Made by a program: the position numbers and the translations under genes. Positions 9,987 to 18,819 of a stretch of DNA of 64,000 nt are shown one piece after another. Source of the DNA: Prorocentrum cordatum. Lineage: Eukaryota > Sar > Dinophyceae > Prorocentrales > Prorocentraceae. Where the stretch lies: the NCBI GenBank assembly GCA_963575745.1, contig CAUYUJ010017785.1:25001-89000 (forward strand). Reading direction: 5' to 3'. The notes beneath the pieces were generated by a model. It did no database searches and was not told the origin of the DNA. It saw nothing but the letters and a program-made list of their open reading frames with translations. The first letter of the stretch is position 1. Each line of letters opens with the position of its first letter.

Positions 9987-10140
9987 GGGAAACGCAGGTC
10001 TCAGTGTTACTATATCTCCTTGTCGGGTGGCGAGCCAACCTAGGAAAACGCTGAGCCCGAAATTCGAACGATGATGAGGACGACGCCGACGACGAGCTCG
10101 ACGAAGGATGATGATGATGATGATGAGGGGAGGTCTGGGC
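9987..10140. other. 5' flank of the KRPA-motif gene
   Basis: A TGGCGAGCCA inverted-repeat core (10028-10037) lies within GGGTGGCGAGCCAACC, the same phrase found three times at 1296-1378. A short (GAT)n run follows at 10107-10130. I see no spliced-leader relict here. Confidence 0.5.
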
Positions 10141-10440
10141 ACACTTCCCTCGAGTGATTCTACAGTGATTCTACTGTGATTCTACAGTGATTCTACAGTG
10201 ATTCTCCAGTGATTCTCCCAAATGATTCTATCATGATTCTATGGTGATTCTATCGTGATTCTGGAACGCCTTGTGATTCTACAGTGATTCTACCGTGATT
10301 CTACAGTGATCCTCTCACGTGGTTATTCAAGTGATTCTATCATGATTCTACTGTGATTCTATCGTGATTCTGGAACGCCTTGTGATTCTACAGTGATTCT
10401 ACAGTGATTCTCCAACGATTCTGTAGTGATTCTGTTGCGG
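10141..10440. repeat. minisatellite, GTGATTCTACA units
   Basis: About 25-28 units of 10-11 bp, mostly GTGATTCTACA with variants (ATCATGATTCTATC, GTGATTCTGGAACGCCTT). The longer phrase ending GTGATTCTGGAACGCCTT occurs twice (near 10255-10272 and 10365-10382), so the array has a second-order repeat of about 110 bp. It separates two minus-strand genes. Confidence 0.9.
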
Positions 10441-11190
10441 TCGTGTGGCGAGCCACTCCCAGAGGCGAGCCTCTGTCAAGATCTCTTTGGGGTGGGACCG
10501 AGGAAGTTAAACTGATGTTGGCGACGATGATGACGACGTGGCAGATCAGGAGCAGCGCGAGAGAAGGAAGAGGAGGAGGAGGAGGAGGAGGAGGAGAAGC
10601 AATGAAGGACAGGGTGAGGAGGAGAAGAGGAGGAGGAGGAGGAGGAGGAGGAGGAAGAGAAGGAAGGAAGGGAAAGGTTCGGCGAGGTTCGGCGATGACG
10701 ACGACTCACGCAGGCAAGCTGGGTGAAAAGCCAATGCAACAACAATAAAGTTAATAGAGTCTATGCGAAGCGAAAGTCAATCCCACTTTGTGGGATTGAT
10801 CACTCCTGCACTCCATGCAGCTCATCATTACTGGTGCCCCTGACGCCAACATGTTCTACTGCGTTAAGAACATGTAGGAGGAGGAGGAGGAGGAGGAGGG
10901 GGAAGAGAAGCAGGAGGAGGGGGAGAAGGATGAGGAGGATGAGATGCTTGATGATTTTTTTCACGCGAAGCTGTGGCGAGCCATTCGTGCACGAGAGCTG
11001 GTGAACGCTGCAATGCTGCAAACTGTGAAAATCGCATGGTGCGCTATAGCGCCGATCACAAAGAACGTGCGTGCTTCCCCAAACTGCCACTAGTAAAAAC
11101 GGCGTCCCCTGATTCCGCAACTAGATGCATACGCAGCACCGCACGCCACCATGCTGAGCTATCGAAGCTACCGCCTTCCCCGCTAACACC
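10441..11190. other. intergenic spacer with inverted-repeat cores and GGA tracts
   Basis: Perfect inverted repeats GTGGCGAGCCAC (10445-10456) and CAGAGGCGAGCCTCTG (10460-10475) lie next to each other, and TGGCGAGCCA recurs at 10974-10983. GGA tracts occupy about 10562-10662 and 10876-10940. I see no gene. Confidence 0.6.
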
Positions 11191-11191
11191 G

Positions 11192-12277
11192 TCAGTCGAC
11201 ATTGTCGGCGAGCTGATCGAGCAGCTCCGTCATCTGATTGGACAGGCTGGACGCATCGTCGATCATGGGCTTGATCGTTTTCAAGAAAGCCGCGACCTCA
11301 CCTGGCATTGCCTTGCCGACCTGGCTGAACGACTTGCCCTTCTCGATGGCGTTCTCCATCGTCTTCGCAAGGCTCTCGGCCTTAGATGTCAGGGCTGTCG
11401 GGACGATATCTGGGAACGGCTGCGCCTGCGTGATCGCCGCGATGAGGTCCATCGAGGCCACCTCAAGCTTGCTGTCGACCGACTCCAAGCGCTCCTTCTG
11501 GCCGTCGGTGAGGTCCACCGGCTGCTTCTCCTTGCGTGGTTGTGGCTCTTTGCGTTCCCTCTTGCGTCGCTGAGGGGGCGCCGCCTCTTGGTCACCGTTG
11601 GCTTCCTCCTCCTCCTCCTCTTCGGCCTCTGCGCCATCTGGCTGCGCTCTCTGTTTCGCCTTCGCCTTCGCCTTCGCCTTGGTCTTGGCCTTTGCGCACG
11701 GAGCGTTCCCCGTCGGCCAGTCCCCTATCCTGCGGCATTTCTCTTCTCTTTCCTCAACGCCAGCGCCGACCTCCATCTCGTACTCTGGGATCCAGATCTG
11801 CTCGGCTTTGCTGTAGTCGTGGATTTGGCGGGGCGCGTTCGCAAGGATATTATTCCACTCTTCGGGTTTGTCTACATAGTCCTTCGCGGCATCGGCAATG
11901 TTCCTGAACTTGCCCTTGGCAGAACGTTTCATGAACTTCTGGTTGATTTGGACCTGCGCCACCGTCTCTTGCATCTTCCTGGCGAGTTCATCTCCCGCGA
12001 GCCCCCTCGCATTTGCCATGAACTCCGTCTTGGTCTCCTTGCTGAGGTCGCCCCACCCGGCGACGTGCATCGTCGTGCTCTTCTGAATGCGGAGCAGGCG
12101 CTGGCGTAGCCCCGAACAGGGGCTGCAGCGGAACTGGGCTTTCTTCCCAGTGAAGGGGTCGGCCTCTTGCACTGAGAGCATGGCGGAGGCGGGCAAGTCG
12201 CCTCTGCCGCACGACGAACACACGGCCAATTTAACCTCCTCGCTCCCAGCGGCGGCAGGTTCCGCAGCATCAGCCAT
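11192..12277 (-). CDS. Cys4 zinc-ribbon-like protein with Lys/Ala-rich tract, function unknown
   Basis: A single uninterrupted frame of 361 residues beginning MADAAEPAAAG. Cys20-x2-Cys23 and Cys51-x2-Cys54 (CSSCGRG and CSPCSG) make a plausible zinc-binding ribbon near the N-terminus. A helical middle follows, with residues such as KSTTMHVAGWGDLSKETK and WNNILANAPRQIHDYSK. Then comes a basic repeat (AKAKTKAKAKAKAKQR), a run of Glu, a Lys/Arg-rich block (RKRERKEPQPRKEKQP) and a helical C-terminus ending LLDQLADNVD. The two charged blocks suggest nucleic-acid or chromatin association, which is inference. No intron is needed. It is on the same strand as its neighbours. I do not recognise the family beyond the metal-binding look. 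Confidence 0.7.
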   Translation of the reverse strand: MADAAEPAAAGSEEVKLAVCSSCGRGDLPASAMLSVQEADPFTGKKAQFRCSPCSGLRQRLLRIQKSTTMHVAGWGDLSKETKTEFMANARGLAGDELARKMQETVAQVQINQKFMKRSAKGKFRNIADAAKDYVDKPEEWNNILANAPRQIHDYSKAEQIWIPEYEMEVGAGVEEREEKCRRIGDWPTGNAPCAKAKTKAKAKAKAKQRAQPDGAEAEEEEEEEANGDQEAAPPQRRKRERKEPQPRKEKQPVDLTDGQKERLESVDSKLEVASMDLIAAITQAQPFPDIVPTALTSKAESLAKTMENAIEKGKSFSQVGKAMPGEVAAFLKTIKPMIDDASSLSNQMTELLDQLADNVD

Positions 12278-12617
12278 CGATCCTTTATGAAGGCGCTTGG
12301 CACCTATGAGTCAAGTATTGGGCGAGCCCGCTTGACAATCTGTCAAAAATTGGGCGAGCCCGCTTGACAGTCTGAAATGGCAGCGGTGGCAAGGGGAAAC
12401 AGATGGAGGACGGGAACTCGAAAAGCTTTTCTTGAACTAAGAGGTTCCTGTGAAAACCAAGTCGATCGCCAGTTTGAGAACGAGGGGGGAAGGGGGATCG
12501 CACCCAGTGGCGAGCCACGCGACGAGGCGAGCCTCGGCTTCCGAAATCTACACCTGAATGAAATGATGAAGATGACGATGATAGCGATTTTTTTTGCATC
12601 GCGACGCAGAGACCCGT
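12278..12617. other. spacer with a 32-bp direct repeat and inverted-repeat cores
   Basis: ATTGGGCGAGCCCGCTTGAC occurs twice, 32 bp apart (cores GGGCGAGCCC at 12320-12329 and 12352-12361). GTGGCGAGCCAC (12507-12518) and CGAGGCGAGCCTCG (12523-12536) follow. The position just upstream of the Cys4 gene could be regulatory; nothing else is visible. Confidence 0.6.
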
Positions 12618-13538
12618 CTAAATGTCGGACAAGTCTCCAGGCGGCCAGGCTTTCGTTTGCGAGTCTGGTGCTACTAGCGGCGAATCAACGGGGGTTTTAT
12701 CGCCGCCGTCGTCGCAGCGATCGCTGTGCGAAGTGGGCAATGTGTCATCGGATTCAATTAGAGACGCAGGCGAAAGCAGCTCATCGTCGGCTGGATCTTC
12801 ACGCTGCCTGCTGGCGTCGGTGTGAAACATCGGCTGCACCTTGATCATATCCTCGTTGCGGGCGTCCTCAGTGGCGATATTCTCCGCGGGCTCCTCAGCG
12901 ATCTGTGGCGCCAAAAACCCTGCAGGCCCAAGGAGTCTGGACGGGGCCCACTCCGAGCTTGAGCTTGCCTCAGCCGATGCCGAGGCTGGCTCGGTGCCCC
13001 AAGCGGCCCAAGGGTCTTGCTCCGATTGCCCTTCGCCTAGCCAGGTCTGCTCTCCCGCAGCCGCTGCGCCCCAGTCATGCTGGCCAGCGCTCCAGCCACT
13101 CCAGTCGCACCAGCCCCATGAGTCAGTGCTCTGGAAAACGGGTTGCCAGATCGACGAGTCGGTTGCTGACCATCCCGCCGGCTGCAACCCAGGCGGCTCG
13201 TGGCGGGCGAAGTGCGAGTGGCGCCAGGCTGCTTCCTCGCGCTGCTGAGCGCGCAGGGCGTCTTGCTCCGCTCGAGGCCTTCGTCCGCCAGAAACGCCAT
13301 GCATGGCAATGACCGCCATGGCGTCATCGTGCGCTTGGCGGAGCGACGTCACAGGGCCTGTGACTGTCAACATTCGACCACGGCCGCGGTCGCGAGTTCT
13401 AGCCCAGCATCCAGTCTTCGCATAGATCTCATCTTGGTCTGCTTTAGTGAGAGTTCCGCTCCCAATAGGAATGGGCCCGATCTTGCCGTCGGGCGGCGCG
13501 CCCGGCGCGCGCTGCGAAGTGACCTCGCGACCTGCCAT
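12618..13538 (-). CDS. small protein with half KH-like motif and Trp-rich middle
   Basis: The ATG at 13538 (MAGREVTSQRAPG) gives 306 residues. Upstream in-frame codons exist, but this ATG directly follows a relict spliced leader, so I prefer it. Residues about 35-80 (EIYAKTGCWARTRDRG then MLTVTGPVTSLRQAHDDAM) look like the second half of a KH RNA-binding domain: a tGc.i..r turn, an LTVTG strand and a final helix. A Trp/Gly/Ser region follows (SWGWCDWSGWSAGQHDWG), then an acidic, Ser-rich tail. No GxxG loop is evident, so true KH membership is doubtful. It lies between the transposase-like and Cys4 genes on the same strand. Confidence 0.65.
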   Translation of the reverse strand: MAGREVTSQRAPGAPPDGKIGPIPIGSGTLTKADQDEIYAKTGCWARTRDRGRGRMLTVTGPVTSLRQAHDDAMAVIAMHGVSGGRRPRAEQDALRAQQREEAAWRHSHFARHEPPGLQPAGWSATDSSIWQPVFQSTDSWGWCDWSGWSAGQHDWGAAAAGEQTWLGEGQSEQDPWAAWGTEPASASAEASSSSEWAPSRLLGPAGFLAPQIAEEPAENIATEDARNEDMIKVQPMFHTDASRQREDPADDELLSPASLIESDDTLPTSHSDRCDDGGDKTPVDSPLVAPDSQTKAWPPGDLSDI

Positions 13539-13540
13539 TC

Positions 13541-13563
13541 CTCGAGAAATGAAATGGCTGCGG
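13541..13563 (-). other. relict spliced leader upstream of the half-KH gene
   Basis: On the minus strand the start CCGCAGCCATTT matches the leader's first 12 bases with one change; a short insertion follows and the end reads CTCGAG where the leader ends CTCAAG. It stops two bases before the ATG at 13538. Position and partial match together make a trans-spliced, reverse-transcribed origin plausible. Confidence 0.5.
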
Positions 13564-13740
13564 TGGCAGCGGTGGCATTGAGACAGCAATGTGCGATGAT
13601 AATATGAAGCTTGATCTGATAATGATGCCGATGATTGCGATAATGGCGGGGCGTTGAAGGAGGGGGCAGGGGGGCGTAGAAGCAGCAGCATGAGCAGCAG
13701 GAGTGGGAGAAATGAAACGACGAGGCAACAATAGGATGAC

Positions 13741-13811
13741 GCGCGCGGCGAGCCGAGGGCAGAGGCGAGCCTCTCCACGCGAACCTCTGGGCTTGCGGGG
13801 GCGAGCCACCC
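13741..13811. repeat. cluster of GGCGAGCC inverted-repeat cores
   Basis: CGGCGAGCCG (13746-13755) and AGAGGCGAGCCTCT (13761-13774) are perfect inverted repeats around a central GA. A third GGGCGAGCCA near 13799 is imperfect. Confidence 0.6.
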
Positions 13812-13910
13812 GAGGAGGAGGAGGAGGAGGAGGAGGAGGAGGAGGAGGTCCTCCTCCTCCTCCTCCTCCTCCTCCTCCTCCTCCTCCTCCTCCTCCTCTC
13901 CTCCTCCTCA
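13812..13910. repeat. (GGA)n/(TCC)n perfect palindrome
   Basis: About twelve GGA units pass directly into about twenty TCC units, so a hairpin or cruciform of more than 30 bp per arm can form. A second, smaller TCC tract follows at 13928-13960. Confidence 0.9.
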
Positions 13911-14009
13911 CCATGTCCTTCATTTGCTCCTCCTCGTCCTCCTCCTCCTCCTCCTCCTCGGGAGGAGGAGGCAGGACATATTTTTTCCTGTGCGATCCAA
14001 TCAGTTTCT

Positions 14010-15992
14010 TCAAACTGACAACCAAGGGCACTGCGAGTGCACGAGGCAAATGCCCCCAGGTGCAGGCAAAAATGGCAGCGCAGCAACTGCATCTGACAAT
14101 CGTGCCAAGGACGTGCGTCCGTTGAGTGCCCAAACTCCACGCGCGTCAATTCGTTGGAGCTCTTTGAAAACAACGAAAAATGCAAGAGTTGGCTTCGTCA
14201 TCGACGTGACGGAGCCGATGCAATCTATAATACCGAAGGTAAATGTGTTATCACTACCACCTAATTGAATGCAATCGCCAGCCTTTAAACGTGTTCCGAT
14301 GGGTGTGTCTGCCACGGCTGACACCTGCACGTCGTGTCCAGCTTCAGGGTCCAGGACCAACAGTGCGCAACGAAGAGATGGCATGCTGGAACAGGCGCCC
14401 CGCAGGGCAGAACTTTCAAAGGCGCATCTATCTATAAGCGCAACAGTTGCGCCGAGAACGCGTTGCAAACAGGACGATTCGAAACAATTCCCGCGAGCGT
14501 GACTGCCGGCAGCCTTCAACGATTTGTGATGGGCTTCCAAGCTGAAACAGTTTAAACTTCTCCTCAGACGGGCGATCGACCAAATTGCGTGGAAAATCAA
14601 ATGCATCTTTGGTTTTGCCATCCTCGGGACGTACAGCCGAATGTAGAGTTTGTGATGGGCGAGCGTAGCATCAAAAAGTTTGTCTGTGTGAGCTGCCACT
14701 GTGTCGCCCGAACATAACATATCCAACATTGTTTCTAATAGTACTAAACAGCGCTTCTGCTCAATCATGTCTGCTGGCCAGCGCCGATCTACCCTCGAAA
14801 ACGCACTCAATACTTTCACTGCTGCCAGAGTCTCGCTGGAAAAACATCTGGGAGGTTTGTTTTGACTGCCGAGCCTGTTGCTGAAAAATCCTTTCGGTAG
14901 GTTACCCCCTCGAAATGGCCACGTGATTGAAGCGTGAAAGTCGTCTATGGTGTTGGTGGGAACGCCACGAGAAGCCAATTGCCTGAGGACGTCGTTGACT
15001 TCGAATTGGGCGATCCCGCCGCTTGCAACCAGCGTGTGCATCCAATCTATGTGCGCGTGTTCGGGCGGCCGAAGCGTTGCCCGCAAGTGCGGGTCCATAA
15101 CAAGCCCATCCACGTTGTAATGCATCCCTAACGATTTCGAAAGTTGCTCGAACTGGGCCCGCGTAAGCCGCCCGACAGCGGCGGCCAAACCCTCAACCAT
15201 TTCGATGAACGTCTGTGTCGTCCGAAAATCAAATTCGTGGGGTAATGCTGTGGAGTAGTGGCGCAAATAGGGATGGTCAGCGACGCGGCTTGGAACGCAA
15301 TTGATGATGTTTTTGCAATGCATGCAACATAACAGGCCCGCAGCCCCGCGAACGTCCCACATGAATTTGTGTGCCTTCTCGTCCTGGAGAAACCCAGCAA
15401 ATTGCGCTCGAAGACGAAAATCGCCAAGATCAATCCCAACGCCCATGTCAAAACCAAACTGACGATAAAACAGTTTTAGCATGTGCTTCATCAAGCAACC
15501 GCGGCCCCCTTTAATTCGGTCTGCATTGTCCACCAACACATACGAAAGAGGGAAGGAGCCGCACTCGCGAGCCCGAAACCAATCTGGCCACTCTAAAAAA
15601 TACCAGTACACGGCCTCTACATTGCGTGCGTCGTCAGGACGCAACGGGTTCCCCACCCTGGCGGCGTCGTTATATAGAATCAAGCGAAACGTGTCGGATC
15701 CAGCCGAGGCGAGACAAGATTGCAAGAATGGAATGAACGCTGTTGATCTTTCAGCCAGTGTCCACATCAACGCAAATGGGTTTATATAGTTGACTTTTAC
15801 GTCTTCTCCTTCCTTAGCTGGAATACTCAATGAGCATATCACGCCGCCAAATGGAGTAGCCGTCTGAAGAGTTTCAATGTCCCCGCCATTCTCCGCTACT
15901 TCTAATATGCGACCAAGGTCAGCCCTGGACACCCGAAGACATTCCGATACAATCGGACCAGTGAGGCGCGGCCTTTTGGCGGGGGTCGCCAT
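14010..15992 (-). CDS. DDE-type (CACTA/Plavaka-like) transposase-like protein
   Basis: A single frame of 660 residues from the ATG at 15992 (MATPAKRPRLTG). The pattern fits a broad cut-and-paste transposase family: a first Asp in LILYNDAARVGNPLRP (family form YND...NPL), the follow-on YWYFLEWPDWFR, a second Asp in DLGDFRLRAQFAGF with CCMHCKN just after it (family form GD...GF...CR.C), HIDWMH in the middle, and PKMHLIFHAIW then NCFSLEAHHKSLK (family form H..HY...w..rfE.KH..fK, carrying the Glu). These residues look intact. A degenerate relict spliced leader lies two bases upstream. I am fairly sure of the transposase resemblance and unsure of the exact superfamily or activity. Confidence 0.65.
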   Translation of the reverse strand: MATPAKRPRLTGPIVSECLRVSRADLGRILEVAENGGDIETLQTATPFGGVICSLSIPAKEGEDVKVNYINPFALMWTLAERSTAFIPFLQSCLASAGSDTFRLILYNDAARVGNPLRPDDARNVEAVYWYFLEWPDWFRARECGSFPLSYVLVDNADRIKGGRGCLMKHMLKLFYRQFGFDMGVGIDLGDFRLRAQFAGFLQDEKAHKFMWDVRGAAGLLCCMHCKNIINCVPSRVADHPYLRHYSTALPHEFDFRTTQTFIEMVEGLAAAVGRLTRAQFEQLSKSLGMHYNVDGLVMDPHLRATLRPPEHAHIDWMHTLVASGGIAQFEVNDVLRQLASRGVPTNTIDDFHASITWPFRGGNLPKGFFSNRLGSQNKPPRCFSSETLAAVKVLSAFSRVDRRWPADMIEQKRCLVLLETMLDMLCSGDTVAAHTDKLFDATLAHHKLYIRLYVPRMAKPKMHLIFHAIWSIARLRRSLNCFSLEAHHKSLKAAGSHARGNCFESSCLQRVLGATVALIDRCAFESSALRGACSSMPSLRCALLVLDPEAGHDVQVSAVADTPIGTRLKAGDCIQLGGSDNTFTFGIIDCIGSVTSMTKPTLAFFVVFKELQRIDARGVWALNGRTSLARLSDAVAALPFLPAPGGICLVHSQCPWLSV

Positions 15993-15994
15993 CA

Positions 15995-16014
15995 CTTGAG
16001 CAAACTGGAAACGG
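15995..16014 (-). other. degenerate relict spliced leader upstream of the transposase-like gene
   Basis: The minus strand reads CCGTTTCCAGTTTGCTCAAG. Against the 21-base leader core this needs one deletion and three substitutions, and it ends in the expected CTCAAG two bases before ATG. Confidence 0.5.
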
Positions 16015-16029
16015 TTTCCCCCCCCTTCC

Positions 16030-16370
16030 AGTACTCTCTTTTGTGGGGTGCCCAAACATTTACAAAAACTTAGAAAAACTTAGAAACACTGGCAAAAACT
16101 TAGCAACCATTAACACATTTAGGTTTGGATTTAGGTTTAGATAGAATTTGGTTTACAACTAGATAGCGGTAGCGCGCGCCTAAGTATTTACATTGCATTT
16201 CGTATCCCTAGTTATAAGCCAGTGAGAGCAAGCTGCACTCAAGAAGAGCACCGAGCCCGAGTAAAAAAGGAGGAAGTCTCGAGCCGGAGCGTTGTTGTTG
16301 TTGGGGGGCCGGTTTTGGCGGAACCCCAAAACGCCTGAGCGTGAGCCTCAATTTCAGAGGAAATGCGGCC
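16030..16370. other. AT-rich flank with AAACTTAG repeats
   Basis: AAAAACTTAG occurs four times between 16060 and 16110, followed by TTTAGGTTTGGATTTAGGTTTAG (a six-base rhythm). No gene is seen. With the AT-rich GAAAAGTTAT repeats at 930-970 it brackets the minus-strand gene block. Confidence 0.5.
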
Positions 16371-16441
16371 GGCGCCTCGGCGAGAGCGCCAGGGCGAATA
16401 TAGGGGGTCCAACAATAATAATTGTTTAGTAATTAAGGTTC

Positions 16442-16492
<51 letters not shown>

Positions 16493-16495
16493 CAC
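16371..16495 (+). repeat. CAA-tailed dispersed repeat, copy 1
   Basis: The stretch CCAACAATAATAATTG then TTTAGTAATTAAGG leads straight into about 18 CAA units (16439-16492). Three other places in the window share this order: CAACAAT.ATT, (C/T)AG.AAT, GTTCAA, then CAA or CAG repeats. Confidence 0.75.
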
Positions 16496-17340
16496 TTTAC
16501 CCGAACGCTCAGTGTTCTCACCAGTGCCAGGGTTTTCATGCGACGCCAGCCAATACCCCCACTTTGTGGGGGGGCAGTGCAAGCTCTACCAAATATCCAC
16601 ACGACTCTTCGCCACCACCCACACCCAGCTTCCCGCCCTATGACGTTCGGACACTTCACTTCGTGGCCTGCGGACGACCGTGGCTACTACACTGGCGTGG
16701 AGTACACACCCACAGAAGTTGTTAGGACAGCGCGCGCGGGTAGAAATTTTGAAAAGTCGTGCAGGTGTTTTTCGAGGACCTACGGTGCGATTCGTGTGAT
16801 TTTATGATGCGCGGTGCTAAAATTCTTAAGAAGCCCAATGGTTTTTGGAGATTTCGGCGTGCGCGCGCGAAGAAAAAACGAATGTGTCCCGCATGGTATT
16901 ATTTGACAGGGATGATGGCCCTGGCAGGTGCGCAACCGTTGTCGCAGAAGTTCGAAAAAGTTGCTCGCAAAAGCCCGTTTGACAGAAATGTTTAAAAAGT
17001 GTTGGGTTTCCTACGAATCCGCAAGAGCGCGCGGGATGAGATTTTGACATTTTTTTGTTGAAAAACCATTGGTTTTTTGATGTTTTTATGTTAAAATCGC
17101 TCCGAACACTAAGCTTTTGGAAGGATTTCGTCTTGCGCGCGCGAATGTCCACTTTACCTTATTTTTTGCAAGGGATTCTTGAAATTTGATTATATTAGAA
17201 CAAGAAATGTCATTTTATAGTGTTTTTTGCAAGGGAAAGCGGGGGGGAACAAAACAACCGGATCTTGATCACATCGAATTACCTGAGGCTTCCTCACGAA
17301 AATGATGAAAATGTAGCTGCGGCCTAGGCGGCGCAGGGGG
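16496..17340. other. no gene seen
   Basis: Mixed sequence with AT-rich patches such as AAAAGTTGCTCGCAAAAG and a recurring GCGCGCGCGA near 16861, 17020 and 17135. No ORF has recognisable content. Confidence 0.5.
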
Positions 17341-17430
17341 GCCGTGCACCAGGGGCCCCAACAATAATTATTCTTTAGAATTAATAATGTTCAACAGCAG
17401 CAGCAGCAGCAGCAGCAACAACAACAACAA
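17341..17430 (+). repeat. CAA-tailed dispersed repeat, copy 2 (CAG/CAA tail)
   Basis: CCCAACAATAATTATTC then TTTAGAATTAATAATGTT precedes (CAG)8 and (CAA)5. It shares its head with the copies at 16371, 50900 and 52010. Confidence 0.75.
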
Positions 17431-18094
17431 AACGCAGATGGAACTTCGATCCCCCATCTATGGACGCCTGCTTTCTCGGGCCAGATCGCTCCGTCAGGGC
17501 CCCGAGACCCGGAACGTGGCAAAGCTGCAGATCGTGATCCTCTCCCTTCCCAGGTCTGGGGGCACGTACCCAGACATCGGGCGGTGTGCTTTTTCAACCC
17601 GCGGGCCCCCAAGGTGTCGAACCCCTCCCTGGGGGGTCGCTTTTTAACCCAGGATGTGGTGCTGCCCCGAGGGCCCAAACAAGCCCCCCCGGCTGCCGAG
17701 ATTCAGCAAGAGCGCTGACACTGAAGAAAAACTGAGGGTCGTGATCATCTCGCCACTCCCAGATCTGAGGGAAGTTACTTCTTAGGTCGATGATTGGCGC
17801 TCCCCGACACCTCGCGAAGAAGCCCAGCGTCCGCGCCAACGGCCTTCCCAGCGGCGCGCATAAGGGAGCAAGGGCTAGGGGGCGTCCCTCTAAGAGCAGG
17901 AGGAAGACGAGCAAGAGCAGAAGGAGCAGCAGAAACACACATCACATACAACATAACATACCGCACCATCTGTTCACCGCCATCCGCAATTCCATCAAAT
18001 TTCGACAGCTCCAACCCGACCTAACCGACATCACTCTACACCAAGCCACTCCAGCAGCACTTCAAGTTTACATCCAGCCACGACCAACCTGTTC

Positions 18095-18540
18095 TTCACT
18101 GGTAATATACACTGGAGGATCCCTCAAACAAACCAAATCCGAATGTGCATGGGCACTTGTTGTACTCAAGTACGACGAGCACATTCCGTGGTCCACGGCT
18201 TGTCATGGGTAGCTTCACGCACAGCATCTACAGCGGCATCGACAACGACAGCCTCGACAGCAACAAAGTAGAGCTAGCCGCTATCAGAAGGGGCGTTATG
18301 TACGCCACACAACAGCCTTCCCACCTCCACAAGCAAATACACTCTGATGCAGTCAATGCAATTCACATAGTGACTCAATTCGCGCACGGCGGCGACCTTA
18401 TCATCATGCTAGCGCAAGTACTACACCAACCAGCACGGAAGACGCACGACATCACACTCCACCACATCCATGGACACGACGATCACCCATGAAACGAGCT
18501 AGCAGACACACTGGCTAAGCAGCCTCGCACCGGTACATGC
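18095..18540 (+). pseudogene. RNase H domain of LINE, inactivated
   Basis: The motif normally YTDGS reads YTGGS (18108-18122), losing the first catalytic Asp. NKVELAAIRRG matches the AEL...L helix that holds the Glu. IHSDAVNAIHIV matches the third motif (I.SDS..A). HIHGHDDHP, then TGA at 18490-18492, then NELADTLAKQ matches GH.G.PWNE.AD.LA, so the stop replaces the expected Trp (TGG to TGA). Part of the domain is in a second frame upstream of 18145. Confidence 0.75.
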
Positions 18541-18819
18541 CAGCTCAGACACCTGTCGCACAACGGACCTAGACAGTAGATTCCCACGACCTGACCAGCA
18601 ATAGCAGCACTACTGGAAGACACGCCGCCAATAGGTCGGACGACCCACCAGAGAGATCTTTACGACAGACTACTGTGCATACCCCATGATACAGCAGGAC
18701 GGCGTCCACTACCAGACGCACTAACGGAGCTACCACCACATGTTACCACCACGACTCGAGACAACAAGCATTACCGACGACCCCAACTAGAACCGCTGAC
18801 AAACGACAAGAGCATGACT

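Noticed and set aside
9987-10140. Spliced-leader relict upstream of the KRPA-motif gene
   Set aside because: I looked for CTCAAG-like ends near the ATG at 9986 and found none; the same is true for the Cys4 gene at 12,277.
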